Shown: one piece after another, positions 1 through 8,462 of the stretch
Position numbering within the stretch: position 1 is the stretch's first letter
Layout of the letters: each line of letters starts with the position of its first letter
NCBI RefSeq assembly: GCF_963678865.1
Contig: NZ_OY787459.1
Span: 3,817,381-3,881,380, forward strand
Origin: Maridesulfovibrio sp.
GTDB taxonomy: Bacteria; Desulfobacterota; Desulfovibrionia; Desulfovibrionales; Desulfovibrionaceae
Direction: 5' to 3'
DNA length: 64,000 bases
The notes under the pieces: generated by a model
Database searches by the model: none
What the model saw: the letters and a program-made list of their open reading frames with translations, nothing else
Told to the model about the DNA's origin: nothing
Translations under genes and position numbers: made by a program

Positions 1-605
1 TCAAAGAGTTTGCAGACCCTGAGTATCAAGTTAAAGATCTTGCAAAAACCATCTCTTTTGATGTCGGCCTGAGCCACAGGCTTCTTCGCTACATATCTAC
101 AGTCTCGCGAGAATCAAAAATAACTTCCCTAGCTCACGCTGTCACTATTATGGGCGGAAATCCACTAAAGCAGTGGTTGATGATCACCATGTTAGCAGAT
201 GGCAGCGAAGGAGACAGAGGCAAAGAACTAATCTTTCAGGCGGCGCGGCGTGGTAAATTCATGGAGCTTATATCCGGGCGTATTAAGAATGTTCGCATCC
301 ACAGGGACTCTCTGTTTCTACTTGGATTGTTTTCAAACCTCGATGCACTCCTCAACCAGCCCATGCACGAGGTACTCAAGAATCTTCCCTTGGATGATGA
401 GTTGTCGTGTGCATTGCGTGGGGAAGAGAATCCGTTGCGTGGTTTTGTTGAATTGCTGGAAAGTATTGAACTCGGTGACTGGCGGAAGGTGGATGCTGTT
501 TTGGAAGTGCTCGAGGTTTCCCAGCCTGCTGCGGCAAAGGCCTTTGCAGCAGCAGGGCTTTGGGCGCATGAAATTATATCTCATAGCGGCGAAAAAAGTT
601 ATTAA
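1..605 (+). CDS. HDOD-domain signalling protein, C-terminal part (5' truncated)
   Basis: The frame is open from base 3 at the window edge, so the N-terminus is missing; about 200 residues are visible. The visible part has the helical HDOD pattern (DVGLSHRLLRYIS, then ITSLAHAVTIMGG), followed by a helical tail ending in HEIISHSGEKSY. HDOD is a degenerate HD domain without the metal-binding His-Asp pair; in this family it often follows an EAL domain (YuxH type) and acts in regulation rather than as an enzyme. Whether an EAL domain lies upstream cannot be seen. The gene ends 26 bases before the hybrid kinase and on the same strand, so co-transcription is likely. Confidence 0.7.
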   Translation, partial: KEFADPEYQVKDLAKTISFDVGLSHRLLRYISTVSRESKITSLAHAVTIMGGNPLKQWLMITMLADGSEGDRGKELIFQAARRGKFMELISGRIKNVRIHRDSLFLLGLFSNLDALLNQPMHEVLKNLPLDDELSCALRGEENPLRGFVELLESIELGDWRKVDAVLEVLEVSQPAAAKAFAAAGLWAHEIISHSGEKSY

Positions 606-631
606 TATAAATTGACTAAAGGAATATCATT

Positions 632-3600
632 ATGACTAAGAAGCCTTTGCGGTTTGTGTTAATAACATTCGCCCTTGCGGCTGCGGTTGCTTCTCTTTCT
701 ACATATGTGGCGTGGGTTGGTGATGCAAAAAGCGAAAAAGATTCGGTTCAAACCGTATTGAATCTTCTCTGTATCAAAGTTGAAGGAATGACCATCAACG
801 GTAATGTCATGGGTGCTGTCAATATGCTTGGTATCTATAACGATACCATTAAACGGCAAGCCCGAGGGGAACTGCCTCCAAATGCTCCTGAAACCGTGAA
901 TCTGCTTAGAACTATTGTTATTAAATTTAATGCCAGCAATGCTTTCATAATGAACAAGAAGGGCGTCATTACCGCCTATTACACCTCCTCTGACAAATCC
1001 GGATTGGGTAAAAATTTAAGTTTCAGGCCATATTTTAAACAGGCTATCCTTGGGATACCCAATGTATACGCTGCACTTGGCTCAAATTCCGGAAAACGTG
1101 GATTATATTTTGCCGCTCCAGTCTATTCAGAAACCGGGAAAGCATATCCCAAGGATATAATAGGCCTTATAGCCGTTAAACTTGGTGTGCACCGCTTAGA
1201 TTCTTTACTCAACGACCTTGATCATCCGGCCATGCTTCTTTCTCCTCAGGGAGTGGTTTTTGCTTCAAATGTTCCTGATTGGATGTTTCAAGTGCGGGGG
1301 CCTATTACACCGGAAAAAGAAAATCGGATTAAAAGTTACAAGCAATTCGGAAAAAAATTTGAAAATACTGATCTAGATCCTTTGCCTTTTGGGGTTGATA
1401 CCGAAAGGGTTTATTTTGGTGGTGAGTGGCGGAGATTGAGCAAAAAGGAAATTGACTGGAAAGATCCTCTAGGTGAGTGGCAGCTCGTCATGCTCAATAA
1501 TCACGGCATGAATTCTTTTTTCAAGACAGCAGCAATGTATGGAGGCGGGTCTTTTTTGATCAGCTGTCTTATCGGTGTTGCTTTGTTTTTCAAGCTGGCA
1601 GACGATCGCAACCGCAGGTTGGCTGCGCACAAACTGTCTAAGGTCAACACCAGATTACTTGAAAGGACGAAGCGTTACAGAACTATTTTCAAAAACTCAC
1701 CAATAGGGTTGATTCATTTTGATGAGCAGGGGACCATCGTCAACTGCAACGACTTCTTTTTAAAATTAATGGGAACTACCCGCAAAGAAACTATCGGATT
1801 TGATGGAGCCAGCAGATATAAAAAAGAAGTCAGATTTGCTTTAATCGAAGCCTGTAAGGGCAATAGTAATGAGTTCGAAGGGGAATACACCTCGCCTATT
1901 TCTGGGAAAAAAATCCCCGTACGTATGATGTTCAATGCTATTTTTCCGGGCTCACCTGAATCAGAGGTAATTGCTACTGTTGAAGATATTACAGAACGTT
2001 TTAGGGTAGAAGCTGCCTTACATGCAGCCATAGATTCAGCGGAGGAGAATGCCAGAGCAAAAAGCAATTTTCTTGCAAATATGAGTCATGAGATCCGTAC
2101 GCCCATGAATGCTATCCTCGGCCTCTCCCAATTGACCCTTGACCGAGATCTAGGCGAAATAGAGCGTAGTTATGTGCAAAAAACACAGAAGGCTGCTGAA
2201 TCATTGCTAAGTATCATCAATGATATCCTTGATTTTTCAAAAATAGAAGAAGGTAAACTGGTTGTTGAGAATATTGAATTTAGGTTGGACGACGTTTTAA
2301 AACAGGTGGCGGACATAACCTGCTTGAAGGCGGAAGAAAAGGGTTTGGAAATTCTGTTTCGTGTACCCCCGAATGTCCCTACCAGACTTAAGGGGGACCC
2401 TGTAAGAATTGGACAGATCATAACAAATTACCTCAACAACGCAATCAAGTTCACCAACGAAGGCGAGATAGAACTCGCAATAGAAGTTCTTGGCAGCACC
2501 CCCACAGGTGTCCACTTGCGGTTTTGCGTGACTGACACTGGAGTCGGGCTGAATAAACAAGAAATAAAAAAAATGTTTCAATCCTTTTCTCAGGCGGATG
2601 ATTCTACGACCCGAGAATTCGGAGGAACAGGATTGGGTTTGGCTATCTGTAAACAATTGTCCGAACTGATGAACGGAACTGTTGGAGTGGAAAGTTCACC
2701 GGGAGAAGGAAGTACCTTTTGGTTTACGGTTATGCTGGAAACATCAGAAGAGAAAGAGCAGAAGCTGGACTTCTTTGCTGATCTGAAAAATATGCTGTGT
2801 CTAGTGGTTGATGACAATGAAACATCATTAGATATTTTGGAAAATATCCTGACTTCCATGTCTTTTAAAGTCAAAACCGCAAATTCGGCTTTGGAAGGAA
2901 TTGAAAAGCTCAGGTTGGCGGAAGCGGAAGGCAACCCCTTTGGACTTGTATTGATGGACTGGCGTATGCCCGAAATAGACGGAATTGAAGCGTCCAGAAT
3001 GATAAACTCCGACAGATCTCTCTCTCACGTTCCTAATATTCTCATGGTTACTGCTTTTGGAAAAGAGCAGGCACTGGAAGAGGCTTGCGAGGCAGGTATA
3101 GATGCAATTATTCCCAAGCCGGTCAACAATTCTTTTTTGTTGGACTCCATTCTAGGTATTTTTAGTAATCAAAAGAATATGCATGATGCCGGTATCTGTG
3201 AAGATGCGGTTAAAAATAAAGAAGTTGTAAACATCAAGGGAGCCAAAGTTCTGCTTGTAGAAGATAACGAAATAAACCAGCTGATCGCAGTCAAAGCGCT
3301 TGAGAGCTTTGAGGTCTGTGCCAGTATTGCAAATAACGGGGCCGAGGCCCTAGAGTTACTTGAGCATAATACATACGATCTGGTCCTGATGGACGTCCAA
3401 ATGCCCGTTATGGATGGTTTTGAATGTACCCGTCGAATCAGAAATAGGGGTTATGGAAAATCAGACCTTTCAGTTGTGGCAATGACAGCCAATGCCATGC
3501 AAGGTGACCGTGAAAAATGTTTCGAATCCGGAATGAATGATTTTTTACCCAAGCCGGTTACCAAGGAAGACTTGTTAAGTATGCTTGTTAAGTGGATCAG

Positions 3601-4273
3601 TCCTGTTAGCCCTGACGATGATGTTGAGCAACTTTTTGAAACAGATCCTGACCCTGTATTGGCAACCGATAATGCCACGGCTCAGTGTCTAAACAGGAAG
3701 ATAGGTCTGGCAAGGGTCGATGGCTGCGAAAAAACTTATATGACGATTCTGGAGTCGTTTAAATCTGCGAACAGTCAAGTTCCAGATGAAATCAAAACAG
3801 CAATAAATAATAAGGATTTCGAGACTGCAAACCGTATTGTTCATACTATAAAAGGTGTTTCAGCTAATATTGGCGCGGAGATTCTTCATATCAACGCTGC
3901 AGAACTGGAATCAGCCATCAAGGAAAATAATGATTCATGTCCGGTTGTCTTGCAGGATAATTTCTGCCGTGCCCTGTGGGATGTTTTTTCAGTAATTTCA
4001 AGGTTGGACAAAGATGCTACTTTGCAAAATACGGATGTGAAGCCATTGGAAAATAATGAAAATCTTATTTCTCTTTTTCGGGAAGCTGTAAGTAGTCTTG
4101 ATACAGATTTAGGTAGGTCAATGGATATTTTTGAGCAATTGGCCCCCATGATTGAAACACAGGATTGTGTCATTCACATGTCTAGACTTGAAGCCCACCT
4201 TAGACGTTTTGAGCTTGAAGATGTTCGCGCTAGGGCTTTTGTCATTATGGATATTCTTGGCAGTAATAATTAA
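632..4273 (+). CDS. Hybrid sensor histidine kinase with two receiver domains and Hpt
   Basis: Membrane phosphorelay kinase of BarA/ArcB type, 1213 residues. Order: TM helix (about 7-28), periplasmic cache-like sensor (about 40-285), second TM (about 300-320), PAS domain (about 345-455), HisKA with SHEIRTPMN (phospho-acceptor H486), HATPase_c with the N-box near 602 and GTGLGLA near 665, receiver 1 (D776 in LMDWRMP), receiver 2 (D921 in LMDVQMP), then Hpt with H1071 in VHTIKG. All phosphotransfer residues are present, so a His-Asp-His-Asp relay can run inside one chain or out to the next genes. Start ATG follows AAAGGA at good spacing. It is followed 17 bases later by a second kinase and then a CheY-like protein. 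The signal is unknown. Confidence 0.93.
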   Translation: MTKKPLRFVLITFALAAAVASLSTYVAWVGDAKSEKDSVQTVLNLLCIKVEGMTINGNVMGAVNMLGIYNDTIKRQARGELPPNAPETVNLLRTIVIKFNASNAFIMNKKGVITAYYTSSDKSGLGKNLSFRPYFKQAILGIPNVYAALGSNSGKRGLYFAAPVYSETGKAYPKDIIGLIAVKLGVHRLDSLLNDLDHPAMLLSPQGVVFASNVPDWMFQVRGPITPEKENRIKSYKQFGKKFENTDLDPLPFGVDTERVYFGGEWRRLSKKEIDWKDPLGEWQLVMLNNHGMNSFFKTAAMYGGGSFLISCLIGVALFFKLADDRNRRLAAHKLSKVNTRLLERTKRYRTIFKNSPIGLIHFDEQGTIVNCNDFFLKLMGTTRKETIGFDGASRYKKEVRFALIEACKGNSNEFEGEYTSPISGKKIPVRMMFNAIFPGSPESEVIATVEDITERFRVEAALHAAIDSAEENARAKSNFLANMSHEIRTPMNAILGLSQLTLDRDLGEIERSYVQKTQKAAESLLSIINDILDFSKIEEGKLVVENIEFRLDDVLKQVADITCLKAEEKGLEILFRVPPNVPTRLKGDPVRIGQIITNYLNNAIKFTNEGEIELAIEVLGSTPTGVHLRFCVTDTGVGLNKQEIKKMFQSFSQADDSTTREFGGTGLGLAICKQLSELMNGTVGVESSPGEGSTFWFTVMLETSEEKEQKLDFFADLKNMLCLVVDDNETSLDILENILTSMSFKVKTANSALEGIEKLRLAEAEGNPFGLVLMDWRMPEIDGIEASRMINSDRSLSHVPNILMVTAFGKEQALEEACEAGIDAIIPKPVNNSFLLDSILGIFSNQKNMHDAGICEDAVKNKEVVNIKGAKVLLVEDNEINQLIAVKALESFEVCASIANNGAEALELLEHNTYDLVLMDVQMPVMDGFECTRRIRNRGYGKSDLSVVAMTANAMQGDREKCFESGMNDFLPKPVTKEDLLSMLVKWISPVSPDDDVEQLFETDPDPVLATDNATAQCLNRKIGLARVDGCEKTYMTILESFKSANSQVPDEIKTAINNKDFETANRIVHTIKGVSANIGAEILHINAAELESAIKENNDSCPVVLQDNFCRALWDVFSVISRLDKDATLQNTDVKPLENNENLISLFREAVSSLDTDLGRSMDIFEQLAPMIETQDCVIHMSRLEAHLRRFELEDVRARAFVIMDILGSNN

Positions 4274-4290
4274 GAAATGGCGGTGTAGCT

Positions 4291-5400
4291 ATGGACGTAA
4301 ATAAATCGAGACCCAAAGTTCTTATTGTTGATGATGCACCTGAGAATATTCATGTCTTGCTCAAAGCTTTAAAACAAGATTATGCCGTGATAGCAGCAAC
4401 AAGCGGCGAGAAAGCCTTGGAGGTTGCTTTTTCAGACATTCCTCCTCAGATAATCCTGCTCGATATTATAATGCCGGGGATAGACGGATATGAAGTATGC
4501 CGCCGCCTAAAGAATAGCCCGAAGACTGCTGATATACCGATAATTTTCGTAACTGCTCTGGAAGACGCGGTTGACGAAACCAAAGGTTTGTCCCTTGGTG
4601 CTATTGATTACATAACAAAGCCCTTTAATCCAAACATTGTCCGGGCACGAGTTGGAAATCATCTGCAGCTGGTTGAAGCAATGCGTATAAAGGATGATGT
4701 TGACCGTATGATGCGTCATGATCTGAAAAATCCTTTAAGTGTTGTCATAACAAACCCTTGCATCATTAAATTATCCAAAGAGATAGGTGAAATCGAAAGT
4801 TCTATGCTCGATGATATAGAACTAGCCGGGTATACCATGCTGAATATGATCAATTCGTCACTTGATCTATTTAAAATCGAAAAAGGGAGCTATCGGCCGG
4901 AACTTATTTCCTTCAATATTATCGAAAAGTTACAGTTGATAGATAGACAGCTGAGTCCACTGGCTGAGGCCATGGATATAAAAATCAAATTTTCTCTTGA
5001 TGAGAACAAACTGAATAAGTCCTCATTTTGTTATGTAATAGGAGTTGAACTCCTTTTTTACGCAGCTATTTCAAATTTGACTAAAAATGCCCTTGAAGCT
5101 TCCCCGGAAGGGGCGGAAGTGCGCATTGCCATTAAATCTTCAGAAGTATGTGAATTGGAAATTCATAATAAGGGAATGGTTCCAGAACAATTGCAGAACA
5201 ATTTTTTTGATAAATACGTAACGTCAGGGAAGGAAGGTGGTACTGGGCTTGGCACTTATTCAGCAAAGCTCTTTATTGAAGCTATGGGAGGGAGTATTAA
5301 CATGAATACATCTGAAAACACAGGGACATCTGTTGTAGTAAAAATACCGATGGACCGCTGCTCGAATAAGGAGAGTACTAATAATGCCAGTGGATTATAA
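4291..5400 (+). CDS. Receiver-histidine kinase (REC-HisKA-HATPase)
   Basis: Soluble 369-residue protein with an N-terminal receiver (LIVDD, phospho-acceptor D58, TALED, ITKPF), then a HisKA-type helix with RHDLKNPLS (H143) and an HATPase_c domain ending in GGTGLGTYSAKLF and GTSVVVKIP. It has no membrane segment. This layout (input REC on a kinase) is typical of proteins that take phosphate from an upstream hybrid kinase and pass it on. It lies 17 bases after the hybrid kinase and overlaps the next gene by 17 bases, so the three form one operon. Confidence 0.9.
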   Translation: MDVNKSRPKVLIVDDAPENIHVLLKALKQDYAVIAATSGEKALEVAFSDIPPQIILLDIIMPGIDGYEVCRRLKNSPKTADIPIIFVTALEDAVDETKGLSLGAIDYITKPFNPNIVRARVGNHLQLVEAMRIKDDVDRMMRHDLKNPLSVVITNPCIIKLSKEIGEIESSMLDDIELAGYTMLNMINSSLDLFKIEKGSYRPELISFNIIEKLQLIDRQLSPLAEAMDIKIKFSLDENKLNKSSFCYVIGVELLFYAAISNLTKNALEASPEGAEVRIAIKSSEVCELEIHNKGMVPEQLQNNFFDKYVTSGKEGGTGLGTYSAKLFIEAMGGSINMNTSENTGTSVVVKIPMDRCSNKESTNNASGL

Positions 5401-5773
5401 AATGGGAATTTTGGTTGTAGATGATCTGCAGCCCATAAGACAAGCTCTTGGACATATTTTAAGATCTTTCGGGTTCAAGAATATCGCATACGCTTCTAAC
5501 GGGAAACAAGCCATGGGGGTACTGGAAGAGAGAGAAATCAGCCTGGTGCTTCTTGATTGGAATATGCCAGCCATGACTGGAATTGAGTTTATAAAAAATT
5601 TCAGGGCGACAGAAGGATACGAGGACGTTCCTGTCATTATGGTAACTGCTGAAAATGAAAAAACAAAAGTTTACGAGGCAGCTCAGTCTGGAGTAACCGG
5701 TTACCTGCTCAAACCCTTTACGCCTAATTCTGTACGGGAAAAAATATCAGCTGCTATTGGTGAGAAATTGTAA
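5384..5773 (+). CDS. CheY-like single-domain response regulator
   Basis: A stand-alone receiver of 129 residues: acidic pair DD13-14, phospho-acceptor D58 in LLDWNMP, T88 in MVTAEN and K110 in LLKPF are all in place. There is no output domain, so it acts by protein contact (motor or kinase) or as a phosphate shuttle. The ATG at 5384 lies inside the end of the previous gene, behind AAGGAG, so translation is probably coupled. It is the last gene before the tRNA-Val fragment that starts the island region. Confidence 0.92.
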   Translation: MPVDYKMGILVVDDLQPIRQALGHILRSFGFKNIAYASNGKQAMGVLEEREISLVLLDWNMPAMTGIEFIKNFRATEGYEDVPVIMVTAENEKTKVYEAAQSGVTGYLLKPFTPNSVREKISAAIGEKL

Positions 5774-5919
5774 TTTTAAATAAATTGCCGCAGTTATGGA
5801 ATAGTGCACAAAATCTTGAATCTAGTTTGTCTTATGGATCGTAAAAATTTTTGTACAAACTATTTTCGCTAACATAGGGGCAACAATGGGGCTCTCCCCG
5901 ACTGGTTCCCCAAAAGAAA

Positions 5920-5950
5920 AAGGACTCACGTTTTGTTAACGTAAGTCCTT
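5920..5950 (-). terminator. Terminator of the tRNA-Val remnant, copy 1
   Basis: Read on the minus strand: AAGGACTTACG, an AT-rich loop, CGTGAGTCCTT, then a T run. It sits directly after the tRNA 3' end, as a tRNA terminator should. The same hairpin follows the other two tRNA fragments (19557-19586, 26696-26725). Confidence 0.8.
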
Positions 5951-5958
5951 GTACTTTC

Positions 5959-6004
5959 TGGTAGGCATGAGCAGCTTTGAACTGCTGCCCTCTTGCGTGT
6001 CAAG
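5959..6004 (-). repeat. tRNA-Val(GAC) 3' fragment, attachment site copy 1
   Basis: Read on the minus strand: anticodon loop TTGACAC (anticodon GAC), 3' anticodon strand GCAAG, variable loop, T arm AGCAG-TTCAAAG-CTGCT, acceptor 3' strand and encoded CCA. The 5' half of a tRNA is absent upstream. Copy 1 differs at a few bases from copies 2 and 3 (for example CATGCCT instead of CGTGCCT in the acceptor strand). Such 3' fragments are classic scars of site-specific integration into a tRNA gene. Confidence 0.8.
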
Positions 6005-6355
6005 CCGGAGGAAGTGTCTGTATGTGTTGAAATTATTGACTAAATTTTGTGTATCGGGAACCAAAAGTGGTGATTCTCCGGGATTTGCGGGAGTGATCGG
6101 TTCCCCGGATGGGGAACGGAGGGGCTCCTGAGTTGGGGGTAGGAATTGATGGATTTGGTTTACCCCGTCACTTTAAGAACAGATCGTAGAGGATTTAAAA
6201 GCAGGCCTTTTTCCCTGATGTTTTCTTTTTGGGCAAAAAAGAGTGTTTTCGGGGCAGAATGCCTGCCTCGTCTTTCTTATGATCAATAAGTTTTAAGCGA
6301 GGAGGGCCAGCCACAGCTGTGGGAATCATGTAAATTATTTATGAGGAGATGAACG

Positions 6356-7000
6356 ATGAGTACCAACCGGACAATACGCAATACATTCACCGGCGATCAT
6401 GTCTTGGAATATGATCAAAAATCCAAGCGGGCCAACTGGCTGGATCCTAACATAGTTTTCGGACTGGCCTATCCATATGTGAAGCCGGGGCAGACCATTC
6501 TGGATGTGGGTATTGGGACAGGGCTTTCTTCAGTCCTGTTCCATAAGGCAGGGCTTCAGGTACTTGGGATGGATTTTTCCAGCGAGATGCTTGCTATGTG
6601 CCGGGGCAAAGGATTCGCCAAAGAGCTTATTGAGCACGATGTATCTGTCGCTCCCTATCCGTTGGGCGACAAAACTGTGGACCACGCTGTCAGCACCGGG
6701 GTCATGCATATATTTGATGACTTGAATGTAATCTTCAGCGAGGTTTGCCGTGTAATGCGAGTGGGAGGGGTTTTTACCTTTGTGGTTGCTGATCCGATAG
6801 CCCAGGGCGTTAAGGAACAGTCCATGGGCGGCTGCAAGGCACACAAAGGCAAGGCCAATTTTTATAACCATTCAGAACCCTCTATGGTTGAACTTTATGA
6901 TAGATGCGGTTTCGAGTTAATTAACTCACTGCGCTTCGTATCCTCCGCCATCGGCAAAAGGGAAATGAGCTATAGGGCATGCGTGGTACAAAAGCTTTAG
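6356..7000 (+). CDS. Class I SAM-dependent methyltransferase
   Basis: A 214-residue Rossmann methyltransferase: motif I ILDVGIGTG near residues 46-54, the acidic end of strand 2 in GMDFSSEML, and a post-motif region with VMRVGGVFTF. The substrate cannot be told from sequence. ATG follows GAGGAG. It is the first gene of island 1, upstream of the AraC regulator but without the shared operator in front of it. The last third holds QSMGGCKAHKGKANF, which may form a substrate or metal pocket. Confidence 0.8.
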   Translation: MSTNRTIRNTFTGDHVLEYDQKSKRANWLDPNIVFGLAYPYVKPGQTILDVGIGTGLSSVLFHKAGLQVLGMDFSSEMLAMCRGKGFAKELIEHDVSVAPYPLGDKTVDHAVSTGVMHIFDDLNVIFSEVCRVMRVGGVFTFVVADPIAQGVKEQSMGGCKAHKGKANFYNHSEPSMVELYDRCGFELINSLRFVSSAIGKREMSYRACVVQKL

Positions 7001-7049
7001 CTATCTTTTTTCTTCTTGCAGCCAAATATAATTACCCAAACGTCTTGAC

Positions 7050-7066
7050 AGTTAAGCCTCTTAACT
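7050..7066. promoter_or_regulatory. Operator, regulon copy 1 (AGTTAAG-N3-CTTAACT)
   Basis: Perfect 7-base inverted repeat with a 3-base spacer, 55 bases before the AraC-family gene. A TTGACA -35 box at 7045-7050 runs into it and AT-rich -10 candidates follow it, so bound protein would block the promoter. The same box occurs at 8424-8440 and 14031-14055. Confidence 0.65.
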
Positions 7067-7121
7067 ATATTTCTACATAAATGATAACCAATTTCATTTA
7101 TAGTGATTCAGGAGTATAGCG

Positions 7122-8141
7122 ATGGCAGCCAAATCAATTATGCCTATAGCTCAGTCTTGTTGGGATATATATGAGGCTTCGCGGGTAAGTGCGGTTCGCG
7201 GGTTTGACCTTTTGAACTGCGGGCAGTGCGGGGTGAATCCTCTCTGGAGAGAACTTGAATTAAGGCCGGGGCTTAGGGTCAGCAGTTTTGAAGCCGACCT
7301 TAAGGAAGGCATTTCATTCCGCTTTCAGAAAAAAAATACGGACATTGATTTCGGCTTTTTTCTGGAGGGATCTATTTCAAATGAGTTGCAGGAATCATCT
7401 CTGGGGCCGATTCGTGTTGATAATTTTGCGGGCAAAGCCGGGATTGGATCCCTGCACGAGGTTTCCGGTGTTGTAAAGGCCACAGCGGGAGGGAAGGCGA
7501 GGGTTGTACATTTGCATATAGAACCGGAGCAGCTGCATGAGTTGTTGTTTGCTGATATGGACGTGATTCACAATGATCTAAAGAGGGTGCTTGAGAATGG
7601 TTCCGGGCAGGACATGATGCTGCAAAATTCCATGGATCCTGCTGTGCAGGCTGCTGCAAACGAGTTGTTTTGCAGTCTGGGATCGGGCAATTGCAGCAGA
7701 ATTTTTCTTGAAGGAAAGGCTCTTGAATTGATCGGCCTACAGGTCATGAAGAATGATGCGAGCTGCCGGAGTCGGACCGCAGTACTGACTCCACGTGAGA
7801 TTGAACAGATTAAGGCAATTCATGAAGAGCTGATCCTGAATTATGAATCTCCGCCAAGTATGACTGAATTTTCACGAAACCATATGCTGGGTGTCAGCAA
7901 AATACAGGCTGGTTTTCAGGAAATTTACGGCATGACTGTGTTTGCATATCTGAAAGAATACAAGTTGCGTAAGGCGAAACTTATGTTTGATGACGGCGAC
8001 ATGAACGTCAGCGAGGTTGCATGGGAATTGGGTTATACCAATATCAGCCATTTCAGCGCAGCCTTTAAAAAAAGATACGGAGTGTTGCCAAAGAAGTATT
8101 TAAGCTCCATTAGAGGTAAGAGAAAATATTGTATTAATTGA
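7122..8141 (+). CDS. AraC-family transcriptional regulator (PchR-like)
   Basis: 339 residues with a C-terminal double helix-turn-helix of AraC type (about 230-335): MTVFAYLKEYKLRKAKLMF, then EVAWELGYTNISHFSAAFKK and YGVLPKKY. The N-terminal part resembles the ligand-sensing half of PchR-like regulators known from siderophore control, but the ligand here is unknown. It lies behind operator copy 1 and a good AGGAG site. It is followed by a strong terminator (8187-8215), so it is its own transcript. Confidence 0.88.
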   Translation: MAAKSIMPIAQSCWDIYEASRVSAVRGFDLLNCGQCGVNPLWRELELRPGLRVSSFEADLKEGISFRFQKKNTDIDFGFFLEGSISNELQESSLGPIRVDNFAGKAGIGSLHEVSGVVKATAGGKARVVHLHIEPEQLHELLFADMDVIHNDLKRVLENGSGQDMMLQNSMDPAVQAAANELFCSLGSGNCSRIFLEGKALELIGLQVMKNDASCRSRTAVLTPREIEQIKAIHEELILNYESPPSMTEFSRNHMLGVSKIQAGFQEIYGMTVFAYLKEYKLRKAKLMFDDGDMNVSEVAWELGYTNISHFSAAFKKRYGVLPKKYLSSIRGKRKYCIN

Positions 8142-8186
8142 TGTTTTTTATTACAAAGGGAATTGGTTTTTTCTTTTGCCTTGAGG

Positions 8187-8215
8187 CCTGTGTTTTCGCA
8201 AACACAGGTCTTTTT
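8187..8215 (+). terminator. Rho-independent terminator after the AraC-family gene
   Basis: Nine-base perfect stem (CCTGTGTTT / AAACACAGG) with a 4-base loop followed by TCTTTTT. The rest of the gap to 8423 holds one short GC-rich hairpin (near 8243-8260) and no gene. Confidence 0.85.
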
Positions 8216-8423
8216 ATTTGTTGATGCCAGATAATAAAATTTGCCCGGCCAGAGCGGGCCGCTCATAAAATATAAGCTCTGTATACATATATACGGGATT
8301 GGGAGTTCAGGAGCTTGCTTTCAGGGTTTTCGGGTATTTTTTGTTTTTCCCAGAGTAGTTTTGCCAGCTATCCCCGGGTAGGTTGTAATCATCTATTGAG
8401 TCTGCTCGTTATTTTAGAACAAT

Positions 8424-8440
8424 AATTAAGTGCCTTAACT
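8424..8440. promoter_or_regulatory. Operator, regulon copy 2
   Basis: AATTAAG-TGC-CTTAACT, one mismatch from the palindrome at 7050 and 14031. It ends 22 bases before the start codon of the MMPL exporter. Confidence 0.6.
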
Positions 8441-8462
8441 AAAATTGATAGAGGTAAGAATA

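Noticed and set aside
5959..6004. An intact tRNA-Val gene
   Set aside because: Only the part from the anticodon loop to CCA is present at each of the three places; the D arm and 5' acceptor strand are missing.
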